Origin: Lysobacter capsici
Lineage (GTDB): Bacteria; Pseudomonadota; Gammaproteobacteria; Xanthomonadales; Xanthomonadaceae
Assembly: GCF_018732085.1 (NCBI RefSeq)
Contig: NZ_CP076103.1
Coordinates: forward strand, 5,208,001-5,272,000
Direction of reading: 5' to 3'
Length of the DNA: 64,000 nucleotides
Positions 44,679-54,222 of the stretch are shown in pieces (position 1 is the first letter of the stretch; the number at the start of each line of letters is the position of its first letter). Below the pieces are notes generated by a model. The model was not told where the DNA came from, ran no database searches, and worked only from the letters and a program-made list of their open reading frames with translations. A program made the translations under genes and the position numbers.

Positions 44679-45794
44679 TTAGCGCCCGCCGTGTACGGGT
44701 TTGTGGGCGCGTACGGCCATGACCACGCCTAGTCCCGCGAGCAGCGATACGGCCGAGGTGCCGCCGTAGCTCAGCAGCGGCATCGGCACGCCGACCACCG
44801 GCAGCAGGCCGGAAATCATGCCGCCGTTGACGATGACGTAGACGAAGAACGCCAGGCCCAAGGCGCCGGCGATCAGGCGCGAGTAGCCGTCGCGCGCGTC
44901 GGCGGCGATCCACAGGCAGCGGCCTACGACGAACAGGTACAGGCCCAGCACGGTGATCACGCCGACCCAGCCGAATTCTTCGCTGAGCACGGCGAAGATG
45001 AAGTCGGTGGTGTGTTCGGGCAGGTAGTTGAGGTGCGACTGCGAGCCTTGCAGCCAGCCTTTGCCGGTCATGCCGCCGGCGCCGATCGCGATCTTGGACT
45101 GGATGATGTTCCAGCCGGTGCCCAGCGGGTCGGTTTCGGGGTTGAGGAAGGTCAGGATGCGGTCTTTCTGGTACGGGCGCAGCAGCCAGAACCAGGCGAC
45201 CGGCGCGATCGCGGAGACGCCACCGAAGGCGGCGGCGAACCACCACCACGACAGGCCGGCGAGGTACAACGCGAACGCGCCGCTGATGCCGACCAGCATC
45301 GCGGTGCCGAAGTCGGGTTGCAGCAGGATCAGCACGGTCGGCACGCCGATCAGCACGGCGGCGACGATCACGTTGAAGAATTTCGGCGGCAGCGCCTGCC
45401 GGTTGAGGTACCACGCCACCATCATCGGCAGGCTCAGTTTGAGCAGTTCGGCCGGCTGGAAGTAGAAGACCTTCAGGTCGATCCAGTGGCGGCCGTGCTT
45501 GCCGGTGCCGACCACCAGCACCAGCAGCAGCGGGATCATCGACACGGCGTAGATCACCGGCGTCCAGTTGCGCAGTTGCGGCATCGACATGCGCGACAGG
45601 CCCCACATCGCGGCCAGGCCGATGACGAAGCGCGAGCCCTGCGCGAGCACCATGCGCATGGAGTGTTCGCCGGCGCTGTACAGCACCGCCAGGCCGATCG
45701 CCATCAGCGCCAGCAACGCGGCGAGCATCATCAGGTCCAGCGTGCGGGTGAACCGCTGGGTCATGTCCCACAGGTAGCGCAGGATCACTTTCAC
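44679..45794 (-). CDS. rodA: Rod-shape SEDS glycosyltransferase RodA
   Basis: A 371-residue SEDS-family peptidoglycan polymerase with about ten membrane segments, partner of PBP2 in the elongasome. Typical stretches: HGRHWIDLKVFYFQPAELLK, LLQPDFGTAM, and GVPMPLLSYGGTSAVSLLAG near the C terminus. The start is the GTG at 45,794, overlapping the mrdA stop as GTGA; an ATG ten codons later (MTQRF) is an alternative. Last gene of the mre operon. Also called mrdB. Confidence 0.95.
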   Translation of the reverse strand: MKVILRYLWDMTQRFTRTLDLMMLAALLALMAIGLAVLYSAGEHSMRMVLAQGSRFVIGLAAMWGLSRMSMPQLRNWTPVIYAVSMIPLLLVLVVGTGKHGRHWIDLKVFYFQPAELLKLSLPMMVAWYLNRQALPPKFFNVIVAAVLIGVPTVLILLQPDFGTAMLVGISGAFALYLAGLSWWWFAAAFGGVSAIAPVAWFWLLRPYQKDRILTFLNPETDPLGTGWNIIQSKIAIGAGGMTGKGWLQGSQSHLNYLPEHTTDFIFAVLSEEFGWVGVITVLGLYLFVVGRCLWIAADARDGYSRLIAGALGLAFFVYVIVNGGMISGLLPVVGVPMPLLSYGGTSAVSLLAGLGVVMAVRAHKPVHGGR

Positions 45795-48058
45795 CGGCGC
45801 GGTTCCGTGGTCGGCGCGGTGACCGGCGCCGCGTCGTCGTCGGCGGCGTCGGGGTCGAGGTCGGGTTCGATCAGCGCGTCGTCGCTGCGCGGCGCTTCGC
45901 TCGGGGTCTGGTTCGGCACGTAGCCGGGCAAGGCCGGGCGCAGCATCGAGGGGCCTTGCAGCACTTGCGGGGTGTGGCCGGGCTGGCTGGCGACGCGCGC
46001 GTTGATCTGCGCGACCGATTCGGCCCAGGCGCCGTTGACCGCGACGGGCTTGCCTTTCGGTGCGTCCTGTTCGGCCTGGGCGGCGGCTTCGCCGAGTTTG
46101 GAGGTGGCGCTGGGCTTGGGCGCGGCGCCGTTGGCGGCCAGCGGGACGACGGTCGGCGCGGGCGCGTCCTTCGGCACGACCGGTTCGGGCATCTTGCCGA
46201 GCAGCCAGGCGTCGAAGATCTTGCGCGCGATCGGCGCGGCGGTGCTGCCGCCGTAGCCGCCGTGTTCGACCACCACCGCGACCGCGATGGTCGGGTTGTC
46301 GGCCGGCGCGTAGCCGACGAACAGCGCCTGATGGCGCAGGTGGAACGGCAGCGAATGCGGATTCATGCTGACGTTGCCCTTGCGGCTGACCTTCTGCGCG
46401 GTGCCGGTCTTGCCGGCCATGCGGTACGGCGCGCCGCGCGCCATCATCGTCGCGGTGCCGCGGCCGCCGTGGATGGTCGCTTCCATGCCTTCGTGTACGG
46501 CTTGCAGGTGCGCGGGGTTGTCGGTGATGCGCACGGTGGGTTGCAGCACCTTGGGCACCCACGGCGATTCGTAACCGGTGCGGATCTCGCGCACCAGATG
46601 CAGCTGGCGCAGGTTGCCGCCGTCGGCGATCGCGGCGGTGCCGCGCGCGAGTTGCAGCGCGGTCACCACCCAATAGCCCTGGCCGATGCCGGCGATCACG
46701 GTCTCGCCCGGGTACCAGCCTTCCTTCTTGTTGCGCTTGGCCTTCCACGCCGGCGACGGCAGGATGCCGACGTTTTCGCCGGACAGGTCGATGCCGGTCT
46801 TCTGGCCGAAGCCGTAGCGCGTCATGTACTGGTCGACGCGGTCGATGCCCATCTCCAGCGCGAGCTTGTAGTAGTAAGTGTTGACCGACTGCGCGATCGA
46901 TTCGCGCAGGTCGACCCAGCCGTGGCCGCCGCCATGCGAGTCGCGATAGCCGCGCTTCTGCCCGGCGATGTGGAATTCGCCGGTCGATAAGGTCTTGTCT
47001 TCGGCGCGGCGGAAACCGCTGTCGAGACCGGCCAACGCCATGAACGGTTTCATGGTCGAGCCCGGCGGGCCGCCGCCGAGCACGTTGCGGTTGAACTGCG
47101 GACGCGAGGGGTCGTCGTTGAGGGTTTTGTAGTCGACGTTGGAAATGCCGTTGACGAACAGGTTGCTGTCGTAGCTCGGCAGGCTGACCATGCCGAGCAC
47201 TTCGCCGGTGCGCGGGTCGACCGCGACCGCCGAACCGTCCATGTCGCCGAACGCAGTGACCATCGCGCGCTGCAGGTCGAGGTCGATGCTCAGGCGCAGG
47301 TCGGCGCCGGGCTTGGCCGGGACGTGGCCGACCTGGCGGATCGGGCGGCCGTCGACGTTGGTTTCGATCTGCTCGTAACCGATCTGGCCGCGCAGTTGTT
47401 CTTCGTAGGAGCGTTCCAGGCCGGTCTTGCCGGTGTGGGTCAGCACGCTGCGCCCCATCGCCTCCTGGTCCTTGGTGTCGATGCGGCCGACGTAGCCGAT
47501 CACGTGCGCGAACAACTCGCCGTAGGGATAGCGGCGGTTGAGGTAGGAGACCAGTTCGACGCCGGGGAAACGCCAGCGGTCGACCGCGAACGCGGCGACT
47601 TCTTCGTCGCTGACGCGCATCTTCAGGACGATGGGCTTGAACCCGCGCGAGGCGCGGCGTTCGTCTTCGAACCGCGCGATGTCTTCGGGCGTCAGCGCGA
47701 CCACCTTGGCCAGCTGCGGCAACCAGTCTTCGCTGTCGCCGGCTTCGCTGGGGGTCACTTCGATCCGGAACGCGGGCACGTTGTCGGCGAGGATGCGGCC
47801 CTGGCGGTCGTAGATCAGGCCGCGGCCGGGCACCACCGGGCGCAGCTTGACCCGGTTGGCTTCCGAACGCATGGCGTAGTCGTCGTGCTGCCACACCTGC
47901 AGGCGGAAGTACCAGAAGCCCAGGCCGATCACCCCGATCAGCACGAAGGCGAAGGCGACGGCGGCGCGCAGGCGGAACTGGTCGGCCTCGGCCGCGGTGT
48001 TCTTCAGCACCCGCTTGTTCAGCGGATGACGTCCGAGCAGGCGGCGGCGCGGGCCCAT
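45791..48058 (-). CDS. mrdA: Penicillin-binding protein 2 (MrdA)
   Basis: A 755-residue class B PBP: N-terminal membrane anchor (about 29-50), pedestal domain (about 70-230) and transpeptidase domain. Active-site motifs are STMK (Ser334, Lys337), SVN in AQSVNTYYYK, and KTGT in MAGKTGTAQ. It cross-links glycan made by RodA during elongation. About 120 residues longer than E. coli PBP2 because of a Pro/Ala/Asp-rich C-terminal tail. Directly coupled to rodA and one base from mreD. Confidence 0.96.
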   Translation of the reverse strand: MGPRRRLLGRHPLNKRVLKNTAAEADQFRLRAAVAFAFVLIGVIGLGFWYFRLQVWQHDDYAMRSEANRVKLRPVVPGRGLIYDRQGRILADNVPAFRIEVTPSEAGDSEDWLPQLAKVVALTPEDIARFEDERRASRGFKPIVLKMRVSDEEVAAFAVDRWRFPGVELVSYLNRRYPYGELFAHVIGYVGRIDTKDQEAMGRSVLTHTGKTGLERSYEEQLRGQIGYEQIETNVDGRPIRQVGHVPAKPGADLRLSIDLDLQRAMVTAFGDMDGSAVAVDPRTGEVLGMVSLPSYDSNLFVNGISNVDYKTLNDDPSRPQFNRNVLGGGPPGSTMKPFMALAGLDSGFRRAEDKTLSTGEFHIAGQKRGYRDSHGGGHGWVDLRESIAQSVNTYYYKLALEMGIDRVDQYMTRYGFGQKTGIDLSGENVGILPSPAWKAKRNKKEGWYPGETVIAGIGQGYWVVTALQLARGTAAIADGGNLRQLHLVREIRTGYESPWVPKVLQPTVRITDNPAHLQAVHEGMEATIHGGRGTATMMARGAPYRMAGKTGTAQKVSRKGNVSMNPHSLPFHLRHQALFVGYAPADNPTIAVAVVVEHGGYGGSTAAPIARKIFDAWLLGKMPEPVVPKDAPAPTVVPLAANGAAPKPSATSKLGEAAAQAEQDAPKGKPVAVNGAWAESVAQINARVASQPGHTPQVLQGPSMLRPALPGYVPNQTPSEAPRSDDALIEPDLDPDAADDDAAPVTAPTTEPRR

Positions 48059-48059
48059 C

Positions 48060-48545
48060 TCAGCGTCTCCGCCAGCTGCCCAGACGCAACGCGTCCAGCA
48101 GCAGGAAGATCAGCGGCCACAACGCCATGCCGGTCAGCGGCGAGAACCAGAACGCCGACGGCAGCGCCGGTTCGCGCAGGACCATGTGGATCGCGGCGGT
48201 GACGATGCGGTCGTTGAGCATCAGACCGCCGACCGCGAGCGCCTGCTGCGACAACGGGAAAAACCGCAGCCGCGCGCGGAAGCGCTGCAGGATGAAGGTC
48301 ATCACCACCAGCCGCAGCGCCTGTTCGCCGAGCAGGCCGTCGGAGGCCAGGTCGCCGGCCAAGCCAACCAGAAAGGCGAAGCCCAGCCCGACCCGGTCGG
48401 GGTCTTCGATCACCCAGTACGCCAGCACCAAGCCGACCCAGTACGGCCGCAGCGGCAGCAGCACCTGCGGCATCGGCAGCAGGCTCAACGCCAGCGCGAC
48501 GACCAGGCTGGTCGGCAACACCCAATGGTGGCGGGCGCGGGTCAC
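48060..48545 (-). CDS. mreD: Rod shape-determining protein MreD
   Basis: A 161-residue inner-membrane protein with about five membrane segments (VVALALSLLPMPQVLLPLRPYW, GLGFAFLVGLAGDLASDGLLG). The start is the GTG at 48,545, overlapping the mreC stop (GTGA). Part of the MreBCD elongasome scaffold. Confidence 0.93.
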   Translation of the reverse strand: MTRARHHWVLPTSLVVALALSLLPMPQVLLPLRPYWVGLVLAYWVIEDPDRVGLGFAFLVGLAGDLASDGLLGEQALRLVVMTFILQRFRARLRFFPLSQQALAVGGLMLNDRIVTAAIHMVLREPALPSAFWFSPLTGMALWPLIFLLLDALRLGSWRRR

Positions 48546-49828
48546 GGGCGGTTCTCGGCGGGCGACGGTGCGACGCTGCGCGTGGGCGCGGCGGCGGGTG
48601 GGCGGGAGGTGGCGGGTGCGGATTGCGCGGAGCGCGATGTGGGCGTGTTCGTAGCGGCGCCGGCTGCGGGCTGGCGCGGGTTGCGGCTCGCGGCGGCCGC
48701 AGTAGCTGGAGCGCGCGAACCGTTCGTGGCGTTGCTTGCCGGCGCGTTGGCTGCGCTCGCGCCGGGGCGCGTGCCGCCGGCAGTCGTGGACGCAGCGGTC
48801 GAGTTGGGTGCAGCCGCGGCGGGTGGCTTGGACTTCCTGGCGCTGTGCTTGGCCGCCGCGGCGGCGACGGCAGCCGCGGCATCGGCCGCGGCGCGGGTCG
48901 CCGCGGCCTGCGCGGCCGGGCTTGACGCGGCCTGGGCTTCGGGCACGGCCGGTTGGGTGTCGAACTGGGTGGTGTCGGCCGGCGGCGGCGGGATCGACAG
49001 CAGCACCAGCACTTCGCGGCCGCGATCGAGCTGCGCGGCGGGTTTTACTTCGCCGACGAGGAACGCGCGGCTGTCATCGGGCTTCAGCGCCGCGATGGTG
49101 CCGACCGGGAAGCCCGGGGGAAAGCGCCCGCCCAGACCCGAGGTCACCAGCATGTCGCCGACGCGCACGTCGCTCGACAGCGGCACGCTGCGCAGGTTGA
49201 GGCTGTCGCTGCGGCCTTCGCCGTAGGCGACCAAGCGCACGCCGTTGCGCGCGACCACCACCGGCACCGCATGCGAAGGATCGGTGATCAACAGCACGCT
49301 GGCGTGCAGCGGGGTGATGCCGGTGATCTGGCCCAGCAGGCCGCCGGCGTCGATTACGCTCTGGCCGACGCGCACCTTGTCGCGGCTGCCGGCGTCGAGC
49401 ACGAGGCGCTGGCGGGTGGGATCGAGGTCGATATCGAGGATCGGCGCGAGCACCACGTCCAGATTGCCGCGCTCGGCCGCTTCCAGCAGACCGCGCAGGC
49501 GCAGGTTGTCCGCCGCGATCGACTGCAACCGCGCCATGCGCGCCTGGTTGACCAGCGCGTCGTTGCGCAGCTTGCGGTTTTCCTCGGTCAGCTGGCTCAT
49601 GGTGCCGGCGTCGTCGCTGACCCGCTCGATCAGCCGTCCGGGCCAGCCGGCGACCGCCCACAGCGGCGCGACCAGGGTCGCGGTCTGCTTGCGCGCTTGA
49701 TTGAGCCAGCCGCCGCGGTGATCGAGCACGATCAGGGTCAGCGCCAACGCCAGGTACGCCATCAGGCGCAACGTGTCGGCGACTTCGCCGCTACGGGCTG
49801 CGGTGGATGGACCGGCGTAGGGAGGCAT
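48542..49828 (-). CDS. mreC: Rod shape-determining protein MreC
   Basis: A 428-residue protein: one N-terminal membrane segment (about 22-38), coiled coil (about 60-95, SQLTEENRKLRNDALVNQAR) and the periplasmic MreC beta domains (about 100-265, VIDAGGLLGQITGITP, VTSGLGGRFPPGFPVG). The C-terminal 140 residues are an Ala/Pro/Thr-rich low-complexity tail absent from E. coli MreC. The ATG at 49,828 (MPPYAGPS) is chosen because the frame upstream runs into repeat DNA. Confidence 0.93.
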   Translation of the reverse strand: MPPYAGPSTAARSGEVADTLRLMAYLALALTLIVLDHRGGWLNQARKQTATLVAPLWAVAGWPGRLIERVSDDAGTMSQLTEENRKLRNDALVNQARMARLQSIAADNLRLRGLLEAAERGNLDVVLAPILDIDLDPTRQRLVLDAGSRDKVRVGQSVIDAGGLLGQITGITPLHASVLLITDPSHAVPVVVARNGVRLVAYGEGRSDSLNLRSVPLSSDVRVGDMLVTSGLGGRFPPGFPVGTIAALKPDDSRAFLVGEVKPAAQLDRGREVLVLLSIPPPPADTTQFDTQPAVPEAQAASSPAAQAAATRAAADAAAAVAAAAAKHSARKSKPPAAAAPNSTAASTTAGGTRPGASAANAPASNATNGSRAPATAAAASRNPRQPAAGAATNTPTSRSAQSAPATSRPPAAAPTRSVAPSPAENRP

Positions 49829-49837
49829 TAAGGGCCG

Positions 49838-50002
49838 GGAATCGGGAGTCGAGAATCGGGAATCGTAAAAGCGCGAACGCAGCGATGAGTCGCTGCGCAC
49901 GCCTACCAGGAAGTTGCTGACATTACCGCCTGAAAGCGCAGGGAACCAGACGCGGCGAACCGGCTTTCACGATTCCCGACTCCCGATTCCCCATTCCCGG
50001 CT
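49838..50002. repeat. GGGAATCGGGAGTCG repeats between mreB and mreC
   Basis: GGGAATCGGGAGTCGAGAAT at 49,839 onward and the inverted CGATTCCCGACTCCCGATTC at about 49,971 onward form an inverted pair in the 174-base gap. A related run lies at 52,350-52,381 after the PfkB gene. Confidence 0.75.
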
Positions 50003-51049
50003 TCACTCGGGCGCGAAAAACTCGTTGCCGTGCATGTCGACCAGCTCCAGTGCGCGGCCACCGCCGCGGGCGACGCAGGTCAGCGGATCGTCGGCGACCT
50101 GCACGTGCAGGCCGGTTTCCTCGCTGATCAGGCGGTCCAGGTCGCGCAGCAGCGCGCCGCCGCCGGTGAGCACGATGCCGCGCTCGGCGACGTCGGCGCA
50201 CAGTTCCGGCGGGGTCTGCTCCAGCGCCAGCTTGATCGCCGCGACGATGCCGGCCAGCGGCTCGCGCAGCGCTTCGAGCACTTCGTTGGAGTTGATCCGC
50301 ACCATCTTCGGCACGCCCTCGGCGAGGTTGCGGCCGGAGATTTCGATGGTCGCGGCGCGTTCCTGCGGGTAGGCGCAGCCGATTTCCAGCTTGATCCGCT
50401 CGGCCGTGGCTTCGCCGATCAAGGTGCCGTAGGTGCGGCGCACGTAGTTGATGATGGATTCGTCGAAACGGTCGCCGCCGATGCGGACCGAGGCCGAGTA
50501 GACGATGCCGTTGAGCGCGATCACCGCCACTTCGGTGGTGCCGCCGCCGACGTCGACAACCATCGAGCCGCGCGCCTCGGTCACCGGCATGCCGGCGCCG
50601 ATCGCCGCGGCCATCGGCTCTTCGATCAGGTAGACCTCGCGCGCGCCGGCCTCTTCGGCCGATTCCTTGATCGCGCGGCGCTCGACCTGGGTCGAGCCGC
50701 AGGGCACGCACACCAGCACGCGCGGGCTCGGGCGCAGGAAACGCGATTTATGCACCTTGCGGATGAAATGCTTGAGCATTTCCTCGGTGTAGGTGAAATC
50801 GGCGATGACGCCGTCTTTCATCGGCCGGATCGTGGTGATGTGGCCGGGGGTGCGACCGAGCATCTGCTTGGCCTCGCCGCCGACCGCTGCCACGGTCCGA
50901 TTTCCGCCGATCAGCCGGTCCTGGCGCACTGCGACCACGGACGGCTCGTTCAGGACAATCCCTTGCCCGCGCACATAAATGAGGGTGTTGGCCGTGCCCA
51001 GATCGATGGACAGGTCATTGGAGAACATGCCGCGAAACTTCTTGAACAT
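50003..51049 (-). CDS. mreB: Rod shape-determining actin homologue MreB
   Basis: A 348-residue bacterial actin that directs peptidoglycan elongation on the inner face of the membrane. Signatures: DLGTANTLIYVRG (phosphate 1), VVDVGGGTTEVAVIAL (phosphate 2), GIVLTGGGALLRDLD (adenosine region). The N terminus FKKFRGMFSND is the amphipathic anchor. First gene of mreB-mreC-mreD-mrdA-rodA. Confidence 0.97.
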   Translation of the reverse strand: MFKKFRGMFSNDLSIDLGTANTLIYVRGQGIVLNEPSVVAVRQDRLIGGNRTVAAVGGEAKQMLGRTPGHITTIRPMKDGVIADFTYTEEMLKHFIRKVHKSRFLRPSPRVLVCVPCGSTQVERRAIKESAEEAGAREVYLIEEPMAAAIGAGMPVTEARGSMVVDVGGGTTEVAVIALNGIVYSASVRIGGDRFDESIINYVRRTYGTLIGEATAERIKLEIGCAYPQERAATIEISGRNLAEGVPKMVRINSNEVLEALREPLAGIVAAIKLALEQTPPELCADVAERGIVLTGGGALLRDLDRLISEETGLHVQVADDPLTCVARGGGRALELVDMHGNEFFAPE

Positions 51050-51412
51050 CGGGGGATTGGGCCGTTAAAAGTTGGGGCGAGCGGGGGGCATAAGCCTAGC
51101 AACCGCCCCCCCTGCGAGCAAGGAAAATCAACGGTTTCGCTCGACCTGCGCTATTCAGCAAGAGGGCCCGGATCGGGCCCGGCACCCCTGGGGATAACCC
51201 TAGGTCGCCGGCCGGTCGGCTGCCTGTCGCGGCCGGTTCCGGGACCGGGACGGGACCGGCGAGCCGCTCGCCCGACCCGCCCTCCGGGTGCCGGCCGGGT
51301 CCGGGCCGAGCGCAAAAAACTGGCCGCCCGCGCGCCCACCCGCTACCCTACGCCGCCGGGCGGTCTTTCACCGCCCGCTTTCGCATTCGCGACTTTTTCT
51401 TTTGGGGTGACC
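51050..51412. other. 363-base divergent intergenic region
   Basis: Very G+C-rich, with several self-complementary stretches (GGGCCCGGATCGGGCCCGG at about 51,165; CGGGACCGGGACGGGACCGG nearby). It must hold the promoters of mreB and of the PfkB kinase gene, but no clear -35/-10 pair was identified. Confidence 0.45.
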
Positions 51413-52345
51413 ATGTCTGCACTGATTTGCGGCTCGCTGGCCTACGACACCATCATGGTGTTCCCGGACCAGTTCAAGAACCACATCCTGCCGGACAAGG
51501 TGCATATCTTGAACGTGTCGTTCCTGGTGCCGCGCATGCGCCGCGAGTTCGGCGGCTGCGCCGGCAACATCGCGTACAACTTGAAGCTGCTCGGCGGCGA
51601 TCCGATTCCGATGGCCACCGTCGGCCAGGATTTCGGTCCGTATCGCGAATGGTTCGAAGAGCAGAAGATCCGCCTTGAGTGCGTCAAGGAAATCCCGGAG
51701 CTGTTCACGCCGCAGGCGTTCATTACCACCGATCACGACAACAACCAGATCACCGCGTTCCATCCCGGCGCGATGATGCGTTCGTACGAAAACCACGTGC
51801 GCGACGTGAAGGGCGTGACCTTCGGCATCGTCAGTCCCGACGGCCGCGAAGGCATGATCCAGAACGCCACCGAATTCGCAGAATTGGGCATTCCCTTCAT
51901 CTTCGATCCGGGCCAGGCGATGCCGCTGTTCAACGGCGAAGAACTGCGTCATTTCATCGAGCAGGCCGACTACGTCACCGTCAACGATTACGAATCCAAC
52001 CTGCTGCAAGAGCGCACCGGCTGGAGCGAGAGCGACATCGTCAAGCGCGTGAAGGCGTACATCACCACGCGCGGTCCGCACGGTTCGCAGATCCACACCG
52101 CCGAGAAGAGCTACGACATTCCGCCGGCGCACGAGCGCCGCGTGACCGATCCGACCGGCTGCGGCGACGCGTTCCGCGCCGGCCTGATCTTCGGCATCGA
52201 GAAGGGCTACGACTGGCTGACGATCGGCCGCATGGCCAATCTGATGGGCGCGTTGAAGGTCGAGCATCCGGGCACGCAGAACCAGCGTTTCGATTACGAA
52301 GAATTCGCCGAGCAGTTCCGGCAGCAGTTCGGGTATGCGTTGTAA
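51413..52345 (+). CDS. PfkB-family carbohydrate/adenosine kinase
   Basis: A 310-residue ribokinase-fold kinase. N-terminal ALICGSLAYDTIMVFPDQF and RREFGGCAGNIAYNLKLLGG bind substrate; the C-terminal signature DPTGCGDAFRAGL contains the catalytic base Asp252 and anion hole. Closest to proteins annotated as adenosine kinase or sugar kinase in proteobacteria. GGGGTG before the ATG. Divergent from mreB. Confidence 0.9.
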   Translation: MSALICGSLAYDTIMVFPDQFKNHILPDKVHILNVSFLVPRMRREFGGCAGNIAYNLKLLGGDPIPMATVGQDFGPYREWFEEQKIRLECVKEIPELFTPQAFITTDHDNNQITAFHPGAMMRSYENHVRDVKGVTFGIVSPDGREGMIQNATEFAELGIPFIFDPGQAMPLFNGEELRHFIEQADYVTVNDYESNLLQERTGWSESDIVKRVKAYITTRGPHGSQIHTAEKSYDIPPAHERRVTDPTGCGDAFRAGLIFGIEKGYDWLTIGRMANLMGALKVEHPGTQNQRFDYEEFAEQFRQQFGYAL

Positions 52346-52349
52346 GGGC

Positions 52350-52381
52350 GGGAGTCGGGAATCGGGAATCGGGAATCGTGA
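52350..52381 (+). repeat. GGGAATCGGGAGTCG-type repeat
   Basis: CGGGAGTCGGGAATCGGGAA and continuation, four near-heptameric units, directly after the PfkB stop. Confidence 0.65.
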
Positions 52382-52489
52382 AAGCGGATTTCCGGCTTCG
52401 GCGTAGATCGCAATGCGTTGCAGACGATCCCGGCTTCGGCCGGGATTGTCGTTTGTGGGCTCGGGAGGTTGGGATCGGCGCGTTTGGAC

Positions 52490-52583
52490 GAAAGGCGTCG
52501 GGGCTGAAGCCCCTCCCACAAAAGACCTCGTAGCCGCGAAATCTTTTGTGGGAGGGGCTTGAGCCCCGATGCTTTTCTTTCAG
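52490..52583. repeat. REP family A, inverted pair
   Basis: Two units facing away: GGCGTCGGGGCTGAAGCCCC ends with CCTCCCACAAAAGACCTCG, then ATCTTTTGTGGGAGGGGCTT. Fills much of the 392-base gap upstream of the next gene. Confidence 0.85.
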
Positions 52584-52737
52584 TTGTGGCGCCACTCAGA
52601 CAGTGGCGCTTGATCTGCCGGCACCACTGCATCCCTTCGGTCCGCGCCCCGTCCCTCCACCCCATCCACCCATCCCCTCGCCGCTGCATCGCCCCACGGC
52701 AGTCGTAGAATCGCCGCACACCCCACGAGGAACGGCC

Positions 52738-53799
52738 ATGCTGCGCCACGTCACCCAACGCCTCACCCTGCTGTTGATCAGCGCCTGCGCGTTCGCCGCC
52801 CACGCCGAAGGCGTCGGCCTGCGCACGCTGGAAACCCTCGAACCGATCACCGGCACCACCGTGCCGGCGGCGATCGTGTACCCGAGCAGCGACGCCAAGG
52901 CCGACGCCCTGACCTGGGTCGGCCCCTACCCCGTGCAGGCGCAGCGCGACGGCGCGGTCGCCGACGGCAAGCATCCGCTGATCGTGCTGTCGCACGGCCA
53001 CGGCGGCGGCATGTACGGCCACCACGATCTCGCCACCGCGCTCGCGCGCCACGGCTACATCGTGGTCGCGCCGCAGCATATCGGCGACAGCTTCGACGAC
53101 ATGCGCGGCGCCGGCACCGACCGGGTGCTGCTCGGCCGCGCCTGGCAGGCCAGCGCGGTGATCAGCGCCGCGCTCAAAGACCCGACCCTCGGCCCGCACA
53201 TCGACGCCGCCCGCATCGGCGCGGCGGGCTTCTCGGCCGGCGGCTACACCACCTTGCTGCTGCTCGGCGCGCAGCCCGATTTCAAGCGCTTTTTCAGCTT
53301 CTGCGAGAAATATCCGGGCACGCCGGAAATCTGCGACAAACCATTCCCGGCGAAGATGCGCACCATCGATCGTCCGCCGCCGACCGCCGATGCGCGCGTG
53401 CGCGCCGGCTTCTCGATGGCGCCGCTGAGCCTGATCCTCGACGCGGACGGACTGAAGGACGTGAAGGCGCCGGTGTTCCTGTACATCGCGCAGAAGGACC
53501 AAGTGCTGATGCCGTCGGAAAACGGCGCGCGCATCCGCGGCCTGCTGCCGAACCTCGCGCAATTCCGCGAGATTCCCGATGCCGACCACTACGTGTTCCT
53601 GGCGCCGTGCAGCGAGCAACTGGCCAAGGACGTGCCGCGGATCTGCACCGACGGCCCCGGGATCGATCGCGCCAAGATTCATGAGCGGATCAATGCCGAT
53701 GCGATCGCGTTTTTCGATGCGCAGCTCAAAGGCGAGGGGGCGGCGCCGGCTGGGGCCAAGCCGAACGGGACCACCGGTCAGGTGAAGTCGGAACTGTAG
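52738..53799 (+). CDS. Exported alpha/beta hydrolase (dienelactone hydrolase-like)
   Basis: A 353-residue hydrolase with a signal peptide (LLLISACAFAAHAE). Oxyanion LIVLSHGHGGG, nucleophile elbow AAGFSAGGYT, acid LYIAQKDQV and His in PDADHYVFLAP. Layout matches secreted dienelactone-hydrolase/PAF-acetylhydrolase-like proteins. Four Cys in the cap region may form disulfides. GAGGAA before the ATG at 52,738. Confidence 0.85.
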   Translation: MLRHVTQRLTLLLISACAFAAHAEGVGLRTLETLEPITGTTVPAAIVYPSSDAKADALTWVGPYPVQAQRDGAVADGKHPLIVLSHGHGGGMYGHHDLATALARHGYIVVAPQHIGDSFDDMRGAGTDRVLLGRAWQASAVISAALKDPTLGPHIDAARIGAAGFSAGGYTTLLLLGAQPDFKRFFSFCEKYPGTPEICDKPFPAKMRTIDRPPPTADARVRAGFSMAPLSLILDADGLKDVKAPVFLYIAQKDQVLMPSENGARIRGLLPNLAQFREIPDADHYVFLAPCSEQLAKDVPRICTDGPGIDRAKIHERINADAIAFFDAQLKGEGAAPAGAKPNGTTGQVKSEL

Positions 53800-53882
53800 G
53801 AAACCTGCCGTGGTTTTGCGGACTCGTCGCGATGCGGCGAGTCCGTGGCTGTCGTCGGAAGCCGAGGATTCAGGCGATCCGA

Positions 53883-53969
53883 TCGAAAAGCGTCGGGCCT
53901 GAAGGCCCTCCCACAAAAGACCTCGAGACCTCGCGATCTGTTGTTGTATGGCTTTCAGGCCCGATGCGT
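53883..53969. repeat. REP family A, diverged pair
   Basis: AAAAGCGTCGGGCCTGAAGG...CCTCCCACAAAAGACC followed by an inverted, decayed copy (TTGTATGGCTTTCAGGCCCG). The loop palindrome is GGGCCTGAAGGCCC-like here rather than GGGGCTTCAGCCCC. Confidence 0.75.
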
Positions 53970-54120
53970 TTATCGATCAGGATCGATATCGCTTCCCACA
54001 AGACTCCGGCGATATCACTCGCCCTCGTCGATCGCAGCCGCTGACAAGAGGCTGCGAAGCATCGAAGTCTTATGCGAGCGACAAAGTCTTTCGAAGGCAG
54101 CAAAGCCCCCCTTGGAAGCC

Positions 54121-54165
54121 GCGAAGTCTTTTGTGGGAGGGCCTTCAGGCCCGACGATCTTCGAT
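54121..54165. repeat. REP family A, single unit
   Basis: GCGAAGTCTTTTGTGGGAGG followed by GCCTTCAGGCCCGACGATC. Confidence 0.75.
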
Positions 54166-54222
54166 CAGCAGCGACAATGCTTCATATCCGATAGCGCGCG
54201 GTATCGCACGGCCCCGCAGCAC

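Larger units (their letters stand above)
53800..54222. other. 423-base gap with REP family A units
   Basis: Carries three diverged REP family A units and no gene. Open frames on the plus strand translate the repeats. Confidence 0.55.
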
